From assembly GCF_017922435.1 (NCBI RefSeq), contig NZ_VDEZ01000005.1, positions 62,001 to 126,000 on the forward strand: a stretch of DNA of 64,000 nucleotides. The letters run 5' to 3'. The translations under genes were made by a program, and so were the position numbers. The notes beneath the pieces are model-generated. The model was not told the origin of the DNA. It worked only from the letters and a program-made list of their open reading frames with translations, and ran no database searches. Source of the stretch: Thalassospira sp. ER-Se-21-Dark (lineage in GTDB: Bacteria > Pseudomonadota > Alphaproteobacteria > Rhodospirillales > Thalassospiraceae). This document shows positions 29,955 to 38,350 of the stretch, in pieces (position 1 is the stretch's first letter; each line of letters starts with the position of its first letter).

Positions 29955-29971
29955 TACTGTACGGTACAGTA
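29955..29971. promoter_or_regulatory. TetR-type operator between the efflux operon and its regulator
   Basis: TACTGTACGGTACAGTA is a perfect 8-1-8 palindrome midway between the divergent adaptor and TetR genes. Its position and symmetry fit AcrR/TtgR-style repression of both promoters. Binding is inferred. Confidence 0.75.
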
Positions 29972-30021
29972 CACATTGTGCGCTGCACGATCAAGAGCCA
30001 AAAACAGCAGAGCCAAGAAAC

Positions 30022-30693
30022 ATGAGTGAAACGCCCGAAAAGCTTGAAAAACAACATTCTCGCGGTACTGCGCGCCGTCGCGCAATGATGGATGCCGCAT
30101 GGGCGTTATTGCTTGAACGTGGCTTTGCTGGCGTGACCCTCAATGACGTGATTTCAAAATCTGGCGGGTCGCGCACAACCCTGTACGAAGCGTTTGGCGG
30201 AAAGGATGGTTTGCTGGCTGCGGTCATGACCGAGCAATGCAAAGAATTCTCAGCCGAACTGCATATTTCACTGGAAACCGATCTCCCTCCCCGTGATGCC
30301 CTGACGGACTTCGGCACGAAACTGGCGCAAAAGATTGTAACCGAGGAAGTCGCCCGCTTCACCCAGATTCTGTATTCCGAAGGCCAGCATTTTCTACCCT
30401 TGATCGAGAAATTCTTTGAAGTTGGCCCCGACAGCACGCGCAAACACCTTGCCGATTACCTTTCAAGGCAACAAAAGCTTGGCAATATGATCATCGATGA
30501 TCCGGAACATTCGGCTGAAATGTTTGAATCCATGGTCATCGGAGACTGGCTGTCGCGCATCATGAAACACAATCCGCGCCCGCCAATGACCGATCAACAG
30601 ATTGCTGAACGTGTTTCCCGCGCGGTTGAGACCTTCCTGTGTGGTGTCGCAACACCACAAGCACGTGACCAGTTCGACTGCGCGGACACATAA
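30022..30693 (+). CDS. TetR-family transcriptional regulator (AcrR-like)
   Basis: A 223-residue repressor with an N-terminal TetR helix-turn-helix (GFAGVTLNDVISKSGGSRTTLYEAFGGKDGLLAAVM, about 34-69). The C-terminal all-helical ligand domain includes EVARFTQILYSEGQHFLPLIEKFFE, like TetR regulators of RND pumps. It is divergent from the efflux operon with a palindrome between. The ATG at 30022 is chosen because upstream residues from 29929 are read through the operator. Confidence 0.88.
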   Translation: MSETPEKLEKQHSRGTARRRAMMDAAWALLLERGFAGVTLNDVISKSGGSRTTLYEAFGGKDGLLAAVMTEQCKEFSAELHISLETDLPPRDALTDFGTKLAQKIVTEEVARFTQILYSEGQHFLPLIEKFFEVGPDSTRKHLADYLSRQQKLGNMIIDDPEHSAEMFESMVIGDWLSRIMKHNPRPPMTDQQIAERVSRAVETFLCGVATPQARDQFDCADT

Positions 30694-30737
30694 CCTCCCC
30701 CTCCGTTGTCGATGAGTGGCTTTATAGCCAGCCCCTC

Positions 30738-30755
30738 CTGACAGCATCCTGTCAG
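30738..30755. repeat. Short inverted repeat
   Basis: CTGACAG, loop CATC, CTGTCAG, 45 bp after the TetR gene. Without a T-run it is a weak terminator candidate. Confidence 0.35.
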
Positions 30756-30904
30756 TTGCGACCTATCGTGGCGAAAATTCCCGAAGGGTGACCTGCATCA
30801 CACCTGAATTACTTTGCCCTAACATTACCAAATTTGGGGTAAACTCTGGCCTGCGTTACCAACAGAGGGCGTATTCCCCTTCTGGCAAGCAAAAGGACCC
30901 CGTC

Positions 30905-32068
30905 ATGCAGTTGCGAAAGGCACTTACCGGCTTTGGCGTTCTGGCAATTTCGATTGTCGGCCTGACCACGCGTGCCGACGCTATTTCCGTCGAAGATGCC
31001 CGCACGGCGCTTGATGCGATCCTGATGCAATCCGGTATTTCCGCGACCGAGGTCGATGCCCGCCCCATCGACGGCGATGCGGTCGAACTGGTTTATGACG
31101 CGGTTTCCCTTGATCTCAGCGGCTATTCCAGCCCGCGCCAACTGGCGATGGACGACGTTCTGGTCACGGTGCGCGATACTGATAGTGCCAATCAGGTTGA
31201 TCTTGATGTCAAACTGCCCACACAGGCGAAAATGCTGGCCGAGGCAACCACGGATCAACGCGACCTGACGCTGCGCAATGCCGGGGGTTATTTGCGCTGG
31301 GATACTGCGCGCAATGTGCCGGTTACCTTTGACGGCTTTGCCGATTTTCTGGTCGGGGACGAGCCGGTTTCGCGCAAGCACTGGCTGATCAATGGCCTGA
31401 TCATTCAATGGTTGCCCGAAATGGCCAAGATCGCCTGGCAGGCGGCCGAGTGGACCGGCCCGAACCGTGAAAAGCGCGGCTCGATCAAATCGGCGAGCTT
31501 CACGCTTTATCCTGACAAAGACGGCGCAACCCATCTTGATTATTCCCATGATGGTTTGTGGCTGCCAAGCCTGATCCAGCCGCGCACGGTGCGGGTCAAA
31601 AGCAGCAGTACCGGTCTGCCATGGTCTGACGCACAGCCCATTATCGAAAAGGGTTTCCACGACATCCTGACCGGCACCGCCCCGCGCTTTGCCCGTCGCC
31701 AGATTGGCGATGCGCTGTGGAAAAAGGCCGCCCAGAACGGTGCCCCGGTCAAGGTTGATGAATTCTATATTGAATCCCGGGGGCTTGAGGCGCTGGGTTC
31801 CGGCGAATTCCTGGCACAGGCTGCCGCACGTTATGGCTTTACAGGTGAGTTTGATTTCAGACTTCTGGGGCAGGAAAAACTCGTCGATCTTTTGGGAACG
31901 CCAGACAACCCGACCATTCTTGGCGCGCTTGTACCCTTTGCCGTAAACGGCCTTGCCGCCGGACGCCCCGGCCCACAAGGCACGACCGAATATGACGGTC
32001 AGTTGCTCCCCGATGGGCGGGTTGTCGTTAACGGTCTTACGGTCTTTCGCACTGCTGACGGCAGCTAG
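30905..32068 (+). CDS. Exported protein of unknown function
   Basis: A 387-residue protein with a clear signal peptide (MQLRKALTGFGVLAISIVGLTTRADA, read as two parts, cleavage near residue 26). I do not recognise a domain. The mature part alternates short beta-like stretches (VELVYDAVSLDLSGY, DGATHLDYSHDGLWLPSL) with a helical DFLVGDEPVSRKHWLINGL region, and ends DGRVVVNGLTVF. The overall style recalls alphaproteobacterial periplasmic proteins of the DUF2125 kind, but I cannot confirm this. It stands alone and has a hairpin terminator. Confidence 0.65.
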   Translation: MQLRKALTGFGVLAISIVGLTTRADAISVEDARTALDAILMQSGISATEVDARPIDGDAVELVYDAVSLDLSGYSSPRQLAMDDVLVTVRDTDSANQVDLDVKLPTQAKMLAEATTDQRDLTLRNAGGYLRWDTARNVPVTFDGFADFLVGDEPVSRKHWLINGLIIQWLPEMAKIAWQAAEWTGPNREKRGSIKSASFTLYPDKDGATHLDYSHDGLWLPSLIQPRTVRVKSSSTGLPWSDAQPIIEKGFHDILTGTAPRFARRQIGDALWKKAAQNGAPVKVDEFYIESRGLEALGSGEFLAQAAARYGFTGEFDFRLLGQEKLVDLLGTPDNPTILGALVPFAVNGLAAGRPGPQGTTEYDGQLLPDGRVVVNGLTVFRTADGS

Positions 32069-32098
32069 GCCTTTATACCCCGTCCCGACACAACAAAA

Positions 32099-32127
32099 CG
32101 GCCGCCCATCATTAAGACGGGCGGCCG
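32099..32127. terminator. Hairpin between the exported protein and TonB receptor 2
   Basis: CGGCCGCCC and GGGCGGCCG arms around 11 bases, then CTTCTGTTT on the plus strand. It lies between convergent genes and may serve both. Confidence 0.7.
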
Positions 32128-32148
32128 CTTCTGTTTAAAGGCTTCGCG

Positions 32149-34560
32149 TTACCAGCTGTATTTCAGGGTCGCCAGAACCGTGCGGCCATCGCCGTAGTAA
32201 CGGCTGCCGAATGTATTTGAAGAAACATATTCCCGATCAAGCAGGTTGGTGGCGTTCACGGACAGACTGACGTCATCAGTCACGGCATAGTTGATGGCTG
32301 CGTCAAACACGCTGTTTGACGGCAGAGTTTCGGTATTGCCGTCATTGCGCTGACGTTCACCGACAAAACGCACTCCACCGCCAAGGGTCAGATCGCCAAG
32401 CGCGCCCTGCCCCGGAATAGTGTAGTCAAGCCAGGCTGAAGCCTGATGCTCGGGTACGTTTGCCGGGCGGTTGCCAATATTTGCCGCCGTCAAGTCATCC
32501 TTGATTTCGGCATCAAGGTAGGTATAGGCCAGCGTCATGTTCGTCTGCTCACCCAGCGACATTTTACCTTCAAGCTCAAGCCCGCGGGAATTGATTTCAC
32601 CGATCTGGTGGTAGGTTCTGGTCGCGGAATTGTACTGCGAAACGTTTTCCTGCGTCAGATCAAATACTGCAGCCGTAAACAGTGCATCGATTGCTTCGGG
32701 CTGGTACTTCACACCGATTTCGTACTGCGTGCCTTCCTGCGGTTTCACCCCATCCGGACGCGATGCCAGGCTGGAATAAACCGGTTGGTAGGATTCCGAA
32801 TAGTTTCCGTAAACCGAAACTTCGTTGGTCGCCTTATAGGTCAGACCAAAACGCGATGTGAATTTGTGATCATCCCGTTCGTCGGTCGTACCGCTGCTAA
32901 TGGTGTCGGTGTCGCTTTGAACATAATCGAAACGCCCGCCAACGGTCGCGATCCAGTCGTCAGCAATCGTCAACTGTTCCTGGGCATAAAGGCCATAGGC
33001 CGCCTGGGTAATTTCGGTATCTGAGGTGAAATCGATATCGATGCACGACATCCCGCAATAGGATGGATTATAGGGATCAATCGGACTTGCCGTACCGTCA
33101 AAGCGTCGTTCACGGTTCTGATCGCGGCTATAGTCCAACCCGACAAGCGTCTTGCTGTCGAACATGTCACTGATCGCGGTGTCATATTGGATCTGGTTAT
33201 CAATGGCAAAACGGTCAAGCTCTCCGTAAATCGCAAAGGCCCAACGGTCACCAAGCGGGGTGGTATCGTTGAGATAAACCGTCTCGTATGTCAGATCGAC
33301 ATGGGTGTAGCGCGCATTCTGACGAAACTCGAGCTTATCATTGATCTGGTGCGACAGCTCATACCCGATATTGGTTTCTTCGGTATCGAAATTGTTGAAA
33401 TCAGGTTCCCCGAAGAACGCATCACGGCTCGTTTCGATCCCGGCCGGAAAGCCATAACCAAGGCCGCTTTCCCGGTCGCTATAGCTCGTCAGGATGGTCA
33501 GTTTGGTATCCAGATTTGGGGTATAGCTAAACGCCGGTGCGACATAGATGCGGTCATCCTGCGAATAGTCCTGCCCGCGCTCGGCATCCTGCCACAAAGC
33601 AGTCAGGCGATAGGACCAGTTGCTGTTTTCGCCAACCGGACCCGTCACATCGCCCGCGCCGCGCAGATGATTTTCACCAAAGGTGGTCAGAACTTCGCCG
33701 CTGGCCTCATCCTGCGGGCGCTTGGTTGTCATATTGACCAAACCGCCCGGGCCATTCATGCCAAAAAGGCTGGATGTCGACCCCTTAAGCACATCAACCT
33801 GCTGCAGGCCATAGGCCTCCGGACGACTGTTGGTAAAATTGTAAATCCGCGATGGCAGCCCGTCACGGTATGCCCCAAGATTCTGCTGCCCGAAACCACG
33901 GATACGAACATAGTCATAGCGGACATCCGAACCATATTCGCCCGCCTGCACACCGGCAGTATAGGCCACTGCCTGCTGCAGATCTTGAACGTTACGGGTT
34001 TCCATTTCTTTCTGCGTCACCACGGAAACCGCCGATGAATCATCCAAAATGGGCGTATCGGTTTTCGACGCAGTTCGTGAGCGCGATACGACAAAACTGT
34101 CGGTGATGGCTTTGGTCGGATCGGCGACTTCTGGCGCATTGGCCTCGACCCGGAGCGTTTCAAGAACTTCCTCGCCTGCACTGCTTGTCACCGCCTCGAT
34201 CACAACCGTGCCATCACTGGTCACGTCATAATCAAGCCCCGACCCGCGCAGAAGCGCCTCAAGGGCTGTGCTTGCGCGCATCGTGCCATTGATGGTCGGC
34301 GCATCAATTCCGCGTGCAAGTGCTCCGTCTACGGTGACCTGCACACCGGCCTGCACGCCAAACTGGGCCAGCGCACTGGTCAGTGACTGGGCCGGAATAT
34401 CAAATGCATGCTCGGCATCGATCCCGCCCGCACTGACCTGTGCATTTGCGTCAGGTGCAAACAACACGGCCGGCGCCAAGGCGGTTGTCATCATCAAGGC
34501 ACTGGCTATTACCACAACACGACCACGTTTTTGCAGTCGAGCTGCACCCCCATTGTTCAT
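32149..34560 (-). CDS. TonB-dependent siderophore receptor with STN signalling domain (FhuA/FoxA/FpvA-like)
   Basis: An 803-residue outer-membrane receptor. The signal peptide ends near residue 41 (FAPDANAQ). An STN signalling domain follows (FDIPAQSLTSALAQFGVQAGVQV), then the plug (SSAVSVVTQKEMETRNVQDLQQAVAYTAGV, in parts; RIRGFGQQNLGAYRDGLPSR; GPGGLVNMTTKRP). The barrel ends ATLKYSW with a terminal aromatic residue. The plug pattern is that of hydroxamate-type receptors such as FhuA and FoxA. The upstream FecR and sigma genes make it the transducer of the second signalling cassette. Confidence 0.92.
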   Translation of the reverse strand: MNNGGAARLQKRGRVVVIASALMMTTALAPAVLFAPDANAQVSAGGIDAEHAFDIPAQSLTSALAQFGVQAGVQVTVDGALARGIDAPTINGTMRASTALEALLRGSGLDYDVTSDGTVVIEAVTSSAGEEVLETLRVEANAPEVADPTKAITDSFVVSRSRTASKTDTPILDDSSAVSVVTQKEMETRNVQDLQQAVAYTAGVQAGEYGSDVRYDYVRIRGFGQQNLGAYRDGLPSRIYNFTNSRPEAYGLQQVDVLKGSTSSLFGMNGPGGLVNMTTKRPQDEASGEVLTTFGENHLRGAGDVTGPVGENSNWSYRLTALWQDAERGQDYSQDDRIYVAPAFSYTPNLDTKLTILTSYSDRESGLGYGFPAGIETSRDAFFGEPDFNNFDTEETNIGYELSHQINDKLEFRQNARYTHVDLTYETVYLNDTTPLGDRWAFAIYGELDRFAIDNQIQYDTAISDMFDSKTLVGLDYSRDQNRERRFDGTASPIDPYNPSYCGMSCIDIDFTSDTEITQAAYGLYAQEQLTIADDWIATVGGRFDYVQSDTDTISSGTTDERDDHKFTSRFGLTYKATNEVSVYGNYSESYQPVYSSLASRPDGVKPQEGTQYEIGVKYQPEAIDALFTAAVFDLTQENVSQYNSATRTYHQIGEINSRGLELEGKMSLGEQTNMTLAYTYLDAEIKDDLTAANIGNRPANVPEHQASAWLDYTIPGQGALGDLTLGGGVRFVGERQRNDGNTETLPSNSVFDAAINYAVTDDVSLSVNATNLLDREYVSSNTFGSRYYGDGRTVLATLKYSW

Positions 34561-34597
34561 TTTCTTCTATCTCCGTTTCATGTCCTATGCCTGAAAC

Positions 34598-34626
34598 AAA
34601 TTGAGAATGCAAACGCTTCTCAATTT
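34598..34626. promoter_or_regulatory. Dyad upstream of TonB receptor 2
   Basis: Perfect 10-bp arms AAATTGAGAA and TTCTCAATTT with a 9-bp centre, about 40 bp before the receptor start. It may be an operator or a leader hairpin. The TGAGAA/TTCTCA words resemble part of the Fur-like site at 1182-1196. Confidence 0.45.
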
Positions 34627-34757
34627 CGCATAAAAGACAAAACGGATGCCGGTTCTGTTTTTTCAAAAATTTTTATGGGAAATCATCAGGATGGTTCCAA
34701 ACCCGCAAAATTCTGCGGATTTGAAAGGCATTATTTTTTCTGATGAGTAAGTTTAAA

Positions 34758-34780
34758 TGGGGGCCGAAATCAGGCCCCCA
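34758..34780 (-). terminator. Hairpin directly after fecR (2)
   Basis: TGGGGGCC, loop of 7, GGCCCCCA lies 7 bp beyond the FecR stop on the minus strand, ahead of the TonB receptor. A weak T-run suggests attenuation rather than full termination. Confidence 0.6.
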
Positions 34781-34786
34781 CCGCCA

Positions 34787-35887
34787 TCAGGACTTTGAGA
34801 CAACCAGAACCCACGGCGTGATTTCACGCACCGTTGCCTTTTGCGCCCGCGCCATGCCGCGCAAGGCCGATACCGGATCATCAAGGCGATAGACCCCTGT
34901 GACCGTCTGGGCAGCCAACACCTCATCGGTGATCAGGATGGCGCCATTGAAATAGCGCCGAAGCTGATCAACAACGTCGGATAACGGTTGATCCTGTGCG
35001 ATCAGCTGGTTCTTGCGCCAGGCGCCAATTTGGCTGGTCGGCGAAGGATGACGGATCACCGTGCCGTCCTGCCCGACCCGGACATTCTGCCCGGCTTCAA
35101 GGATTTCAAAAACCGCCGGTACATTGGCGACATTTTCGACCTGCACCCGCCCGTGTTCCACGCCAACCGTCGAAACAGCATTGCCTTCGGAAACATCAAA
35201 TCCGGTGCCAAGCACCGTGACCATCACCTGATCCGCCCCAACGCGAAACGGCTTTTGCGGATCCGGGGTGACGTCAAAAAACGCCTCGCCATCGAGCAAT
35301 TCGACAAAGCGTGTTGCCCCGTCAAAATGCACGGTAATCGCACTTTCCGGCGCAAGGGTTACCGTGCTGTTGTCAGAAAGCGTAATGGTGCGCATCTCGC
35401 CTGTTGCCGTGACATAATCGGCCTGCATATGGGTTGCGATATCCGGCCCGATGATGGCGGCCAAAAGGGATGCCGCCACCGCCACCCCGCCAAGCCCGAT
35501 CCCGCGCCAGGACATATTGCCGCGCTTTTGAAACCGGGTTTGCGCCGAGATAACCTTGCCTTCGGCAACGGCCTTTTCGTAATCAATATTCAAAAGCGCC
35601 GCGACCGCATCATTCTGCTGACCGTCGACATCACCTTTGTCGCTACCCTCGCGGCGCGCCGCAAGGAACGCCTGCCAATCGGCCGTGCCAGACGGCTTGG
35701 CCTTTGCCATCAGATCGGCGGCCTTTTGCGTCGCCTTCCAGGCATCAATGTGGGCTGGGTCCTCGGCACACCAGTCGGCAAACTGTGCTTGCAGTTCCGG
35801 GTTTTCCGGATCCTCCTGCAGGCGGATCAACCATTCGGTCGCGGCCTTGCTCGCCTGCTTTTGGACTGGATCGGTTATCTCTGCCAT
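34787..35887 (-). CDS. fecR: FecR-family sigma regulator (2)
   Basis: A 366-residue inner-membrane regulator. The N-terminal sigma-binding part is KAATEWLIRLQEDPENPELQAQFADWCAEDPAHIDAW in parts. One membrane segment is near residues 130-147 (GLGGVAVAASLLAAIIG). The periplasmic FecR domain follows (LSDNSTVTLAPESAITVHF, VLGTGFDVSEGNAVSTVGVEHGRVQVEN in parts), and the C-terminal STN-like repeat ends ITPWVLVVSKS. The ATG at 35887 is preferred to the GTG at 35911. It is sandwiched between sigma and receptor genes. Confidence 0.9.
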   Translation of the reverse strand: MAEITDPVQKQASKAATEWLIRLQEDPENPELQAQFADWCAEDPAHIDAWKATQKAADLMAKAKPSGTADWQAFLAARREGSDKGDVDGQQNDAVAALLNIDYEKAVAEGKVISAQTRFQKRGNMSWRGIGLGGVAVAASLLAAIIGPDIATHMQADYVTATGEMRTITLSDNSTVTLAPESAITVHFDGATRFVELLDGEAFFDVTPDPQKPFRVGADQVMVTVLGTGFDVSEGNAVSTVGVEHGRVQVENVANVPAVFEILEAGQNVRVGQDGTVIRHPSPTSQIGAWRKNQLIAQDQPLSDVVDQLRRYFNGAILITDEVLAAQTVTGVYRLDDPVSALRGMARAQKATVREITPWVLVVSKS

Positions 35888-36025
35888 CACCCTATTGCGC
35901 CCCCGTTGCACCGATTGGTGCGATCAGGGCGATATAGCCGATATCACGCAACACGTCACCATCTGTGCGGGTTATGGCGCAAAATTCCGCAAGGCCAGAC
36001 TGTTTAATCGGGCAATGAATGATCC

Positions 36026-36553
36026 TCATGGCCAGCCACCCAGCCGTTCGCGGCAATGATCAATGCCCTCGGATACAAGCTTATGGGCAAGCGGCACGGA
36101 AATATCGAGATAATCGGCAATCTCGCGCAGTTTCGCCCCGCCAACCCGATGCATCTCGCAGGCTATGCGCGTGCGTTCGGGCAATTCGGAAAGGGCTTGC
36201 ATCAAAATCGCGTATTCATCCTTGTACACCGCAACCGTTTCCGGGTCCGGGCTGTCGGATGCGCGCGTTTGCACGGCCACATCATAATCAGATGCGGCGG
36301 TCAGGCTGCTTTCACGAGCAATCTGGCGTTTGCTATCAAGTGCCAGATTGCGCACGATCCGGTAAAGATAGCCGGTGGTATCATCGAGAAACCGCCCCTT
36401 GGTCGCCGCATCAAACCGCAACCATGCTTCCTGCACCAGATCTTCGGCCTGCACACGGCTGCCGATGATGCTGCTGGCATAGTTCACAAGTGCGGATCGC
36501 TGGCGCATGAACAGTGCCAATGACGTCACATTTGATGTCGCGTTTGAAGCCAA
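36026..36553 (-). CDS. fecI: ECF-family sigma factor (FecI-like, 2)
   Basis: A 175-residue sigma factor with region 2 (AEDLVQEAWLRFDA, YLYRIVRNLALDSKRQ) and region 4 (LPERTRIACEMHRVGGAKLREIADYLDISVPLAHKLVSEGI in parts). The predicted start is TTG at 36553, supported by AAAGGA 8 bases upstream; GTG at 36529 and ATG at 36508 are alternatives. It heads the second sigma-FecR-receptor cassette. A good Fur box lies about 70 bp upstream. Confidence 0.9.
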   Translation of the reverse strand: MASNATSNVTSLALFMRQRSALVNYASSIIGSRVQAEDLVQEAWLRFDAATKGRFLDDTTGYLYRIVRNLALDSKRQIARESSLTAASDYDVAVQTRASDSPDPETVAVYKDEYAILMQALSELPERTRIACEMHRVGGAKLREIADYLDISVPLAHKLVSEGIDHCRERLGGWP

Positions 36554-36619
36554 TCAGAATGTCCTTTGCACAATGCGGACAAGCCCGGTGCCCGCATGGG
36601 ATGACACGCTTAACCCAAA

Positions 36620-36634
36620 TGATACTGATTATCA
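36620..36634. promoter_or_regulatory. Fur box upstream of the second fecI-like gene
   Basis: TGATACTGATTATCA matches the 7-1-7 Fur consensus at 13 of 14 informative positions, the best match in the window. It lies 67 bp ahead of the sigma gene, so iron repression is likely. Confidence 0.75.
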
Positions 36635-36786
36635 ACATCAATAAAGCACCCTATCCATCAGATGATGCTTCGATACGGGGTTGCCTGCACAGCACCACCC
36701 CCAAGGCGTGCTTTAGGAAATTCGTTACCTTGGCTTGCTATACAGGCGATTAGAAGACATTCAAAATCGCCATTAGGGAGCCCGCC

Positions 36787-37173
36787 ATGCAGAAAACCAG
36801 CCTTGTCATCCTGTTGACCGGTGTCGTGGCCTTGGGCATGTGGGGGATCAGCGATTACATGGCGCACAACGGCGAGGCATATGGCGATGTCGAACGCGGG
36901 CAATCGATTGCCGAGCAGACCTGCCTGCGCTGTCACACCAAATTCGAAGGCGATCCCCTGCCCGATCCGACCGTCACCACCGCCCCGGCCCTTGCCAGTT
37001 TCGGGCAACGCTGGCCGCTGGAAAACCTTGAAGAAGCCTTGGCCGAGGGCATCACGGTATCGCATGACAACATGACCATGCCCGAATTTTCCTTCACCTC
37101 CCAAAGCATCGCTGATCTGCTGAGCTATATGGAAAGCCTGACAAACGAGGCCAACGCAAAGGCTGGCCAATAA
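36787..37173 (+). CDS. Class I c-type cytochrome, small, exported
   Basis: A 128-residue protein with an N-terminal hydrophobic anchor or signal (SLVILLTGVVALGMWGI), one haem attachment motif CLRCH near residues 46-50 and a likely Met ligand in NMTMPEFSFT near residue 97. The C-terminal helix is SIADLLSYMESL. These are the features of a mono-haem class I cytochrome c acting in periplasmic electron transfer. The partner is not evident from the neighbours. A TTAGGGAG ribosome site precedes the ATG. Confidence 0.9.
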   Translation: MQKTSLVILLTGVVALGMWGISDYMAHNGEAYGDVERGQSIAEQTCLRCHTKFEGDPLPDPTVTTAPALASFGQRWPLENLEEALAEGITVSHDNMTMPEFSFTSQSIADLLSYMESLTNEANAKAGQ

Positions 37174-37314
37174 CAAAGCTGGGATCTTGGTGCCTTTGGT
37201 CCGGGTCCAAAGCCCAGACGCGTTCACATGACCGGCCCGCAATTTGCCACCTGTTTCCATTGCCGCGATCCCTGGACTGCCGCCATTTGATGCGGCGCTC
37301 ACGATTAAGTGATC

Positions 37315-37350
37315 GCGCAATATTTAATCGTACACGATTTATTATTGCGC
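37315..37350. promoter_or_regulatory. Nested imperfect palindrome, probable operator of the alpha/beta hydrolase gene
   Basis: A 36-bp dyad. The outer arms are GCGCAATA and TATTGCGC, the inner arms AATCGT and ACGATT, with AC at the centre. A further ACGATTAA half-site is at 37301-37308. It lies about 80-115 bp ahead of the hydrolase start, fitting a dimer-of-dimers regulator site. No regulator gene is adjacent. Confidence 0.55.
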
Positions 37351-37431
37351 TATTTAATTTATCAAGGTATCCACATCTCTATCAGCATTACAGCGCTTCG
37401 CGATCCGAAGCCGGTACAAGGAGAGATGAAA

Positions 37432-38232
37432 ATGACCAACCTGAAAAAACTGCTCACCGCCACCGCATTTGGCCTGGGTCTGTTATCCGCGCCCGTCGCC
37501 GCCTTTGCAGATAGCAACGCACCGACAAACCGCCCGACCATCGTTCTGATCCATGGCGCCTTTGCCGCCTCCGACAGTTGGGATGGTGTGACCGACATTC
37601 TGCTTGCCGACGGCTATCCGGTCGTCAGTGTTGCCAACCCGCTGCGCAGTGTGTCCGGTGATGCCGCCTATGCCCGCGCCGTCATTGATAGCATCGAGGG
37701 TGAAACGGTTCTGGTCGGCCATTCATATGGCGGCATGGTCATCAGTGCCGCCGCTGCCGGCGCGGCCAATGTCAAATCACTGGTCTATGTGGCATCCTTT
37801 GCCGCCGAACCGGGTGAAACCATTGCCCAACTGGCCGGTCAGTTCCCGGGCAGCACATTGGGTGAAGCACTGGCAGCACCGGTCGCAATCGGCAACGGGA
37901 TCAATGATCTTTATATTGATCAGGCAAAATTCGGACAGCAATTTGCTGCTGACGTACCGGCGGAAAAGGCCCGCCTGATGGCAGCCGCCCAGCGCCCTGT
38001 CACCGACTTTGCGCTCAATGAACCGGCACAGCAGGCCGCATGGAAGGATCTGCCGTCCTATCACATCTTTGGCACTGCCGATAAAAACATCCCGCCAGCA
38101 GCCATGACCTTTATGGCAGAACGGGCAGATGCACGTAAAACAGTTGTGGTTAATGATGCCTCGCACGTTGTCATGGTATCCCATCCGCAGGCAGTCGCCG
38201 ACCTGATCATTGAGGCCGCCCACCCGGAGTAA
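37432..38232 (+). CDS. Exported alpha/beta-fold hydrolase
   Basis: A 266-residue protein with a signal peptide ending APVAAFADS near residue 27. It has an alpha/beta hydrolase core: oxyanion region IVLIHGAFAASDSWDG near 39-54, nucleophile elbow GHSYGG near 103-108, and C-terminal acid and histidine in FGTADKNIPP and DASHVVMVSHP. It resembles the esterase group that includes plant SABP2-like enzymes and bacterial periplasmic relatives. The natural substrate is unknown. AAGGAG lies 8 bases before the ATG at 37432. Confidence 0.85.
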   Translation: MTNLKKLLTATAFGLGLLSAPVAAFADSNAPTNRPTIVLIHGAFAASDSWDGVTDILLADGYPVVSVANPLRSVSGDAAYARAVIDSIEGETVLVGHSYGGMVISAAAAGAANVKSLVYVASFAAEPGETIAQLAGQFPGSTLGEALAAPVAIGNGINDLYIDQAKFGQQFAADVPAEKARLMAAAQRPVTDFALNEPAQQAAWKDLPSYHIFGTADKNIPPAAMTFMAERADARKTVVVNDASHVVMVSHPQAVADLIIEAAHPE

Positions 38233-38288
38233 TCCGGGAATATAGACCATCACGGTCGACAGACACCCAAACCAGATCCGGAATCAGC

Positions 38289-38313
38289 GGGCGGGGAGCA
38301 AAACTCCCCGCCC
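38289..38313. terminator. GC-rich hairpin between convergent genes
   Basis: GGGCGGGGAG, loop CAAAA, CTCCCCGCCC between the alpha/beta hydrolase and acetyltransferase genes. It probably terminates both, though neither side has a long T-run. Confidence 0.65.
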
Positions 38314-38350
38314 TTGATCATTCATAGCCGGATAAACACCGCACAATCGG

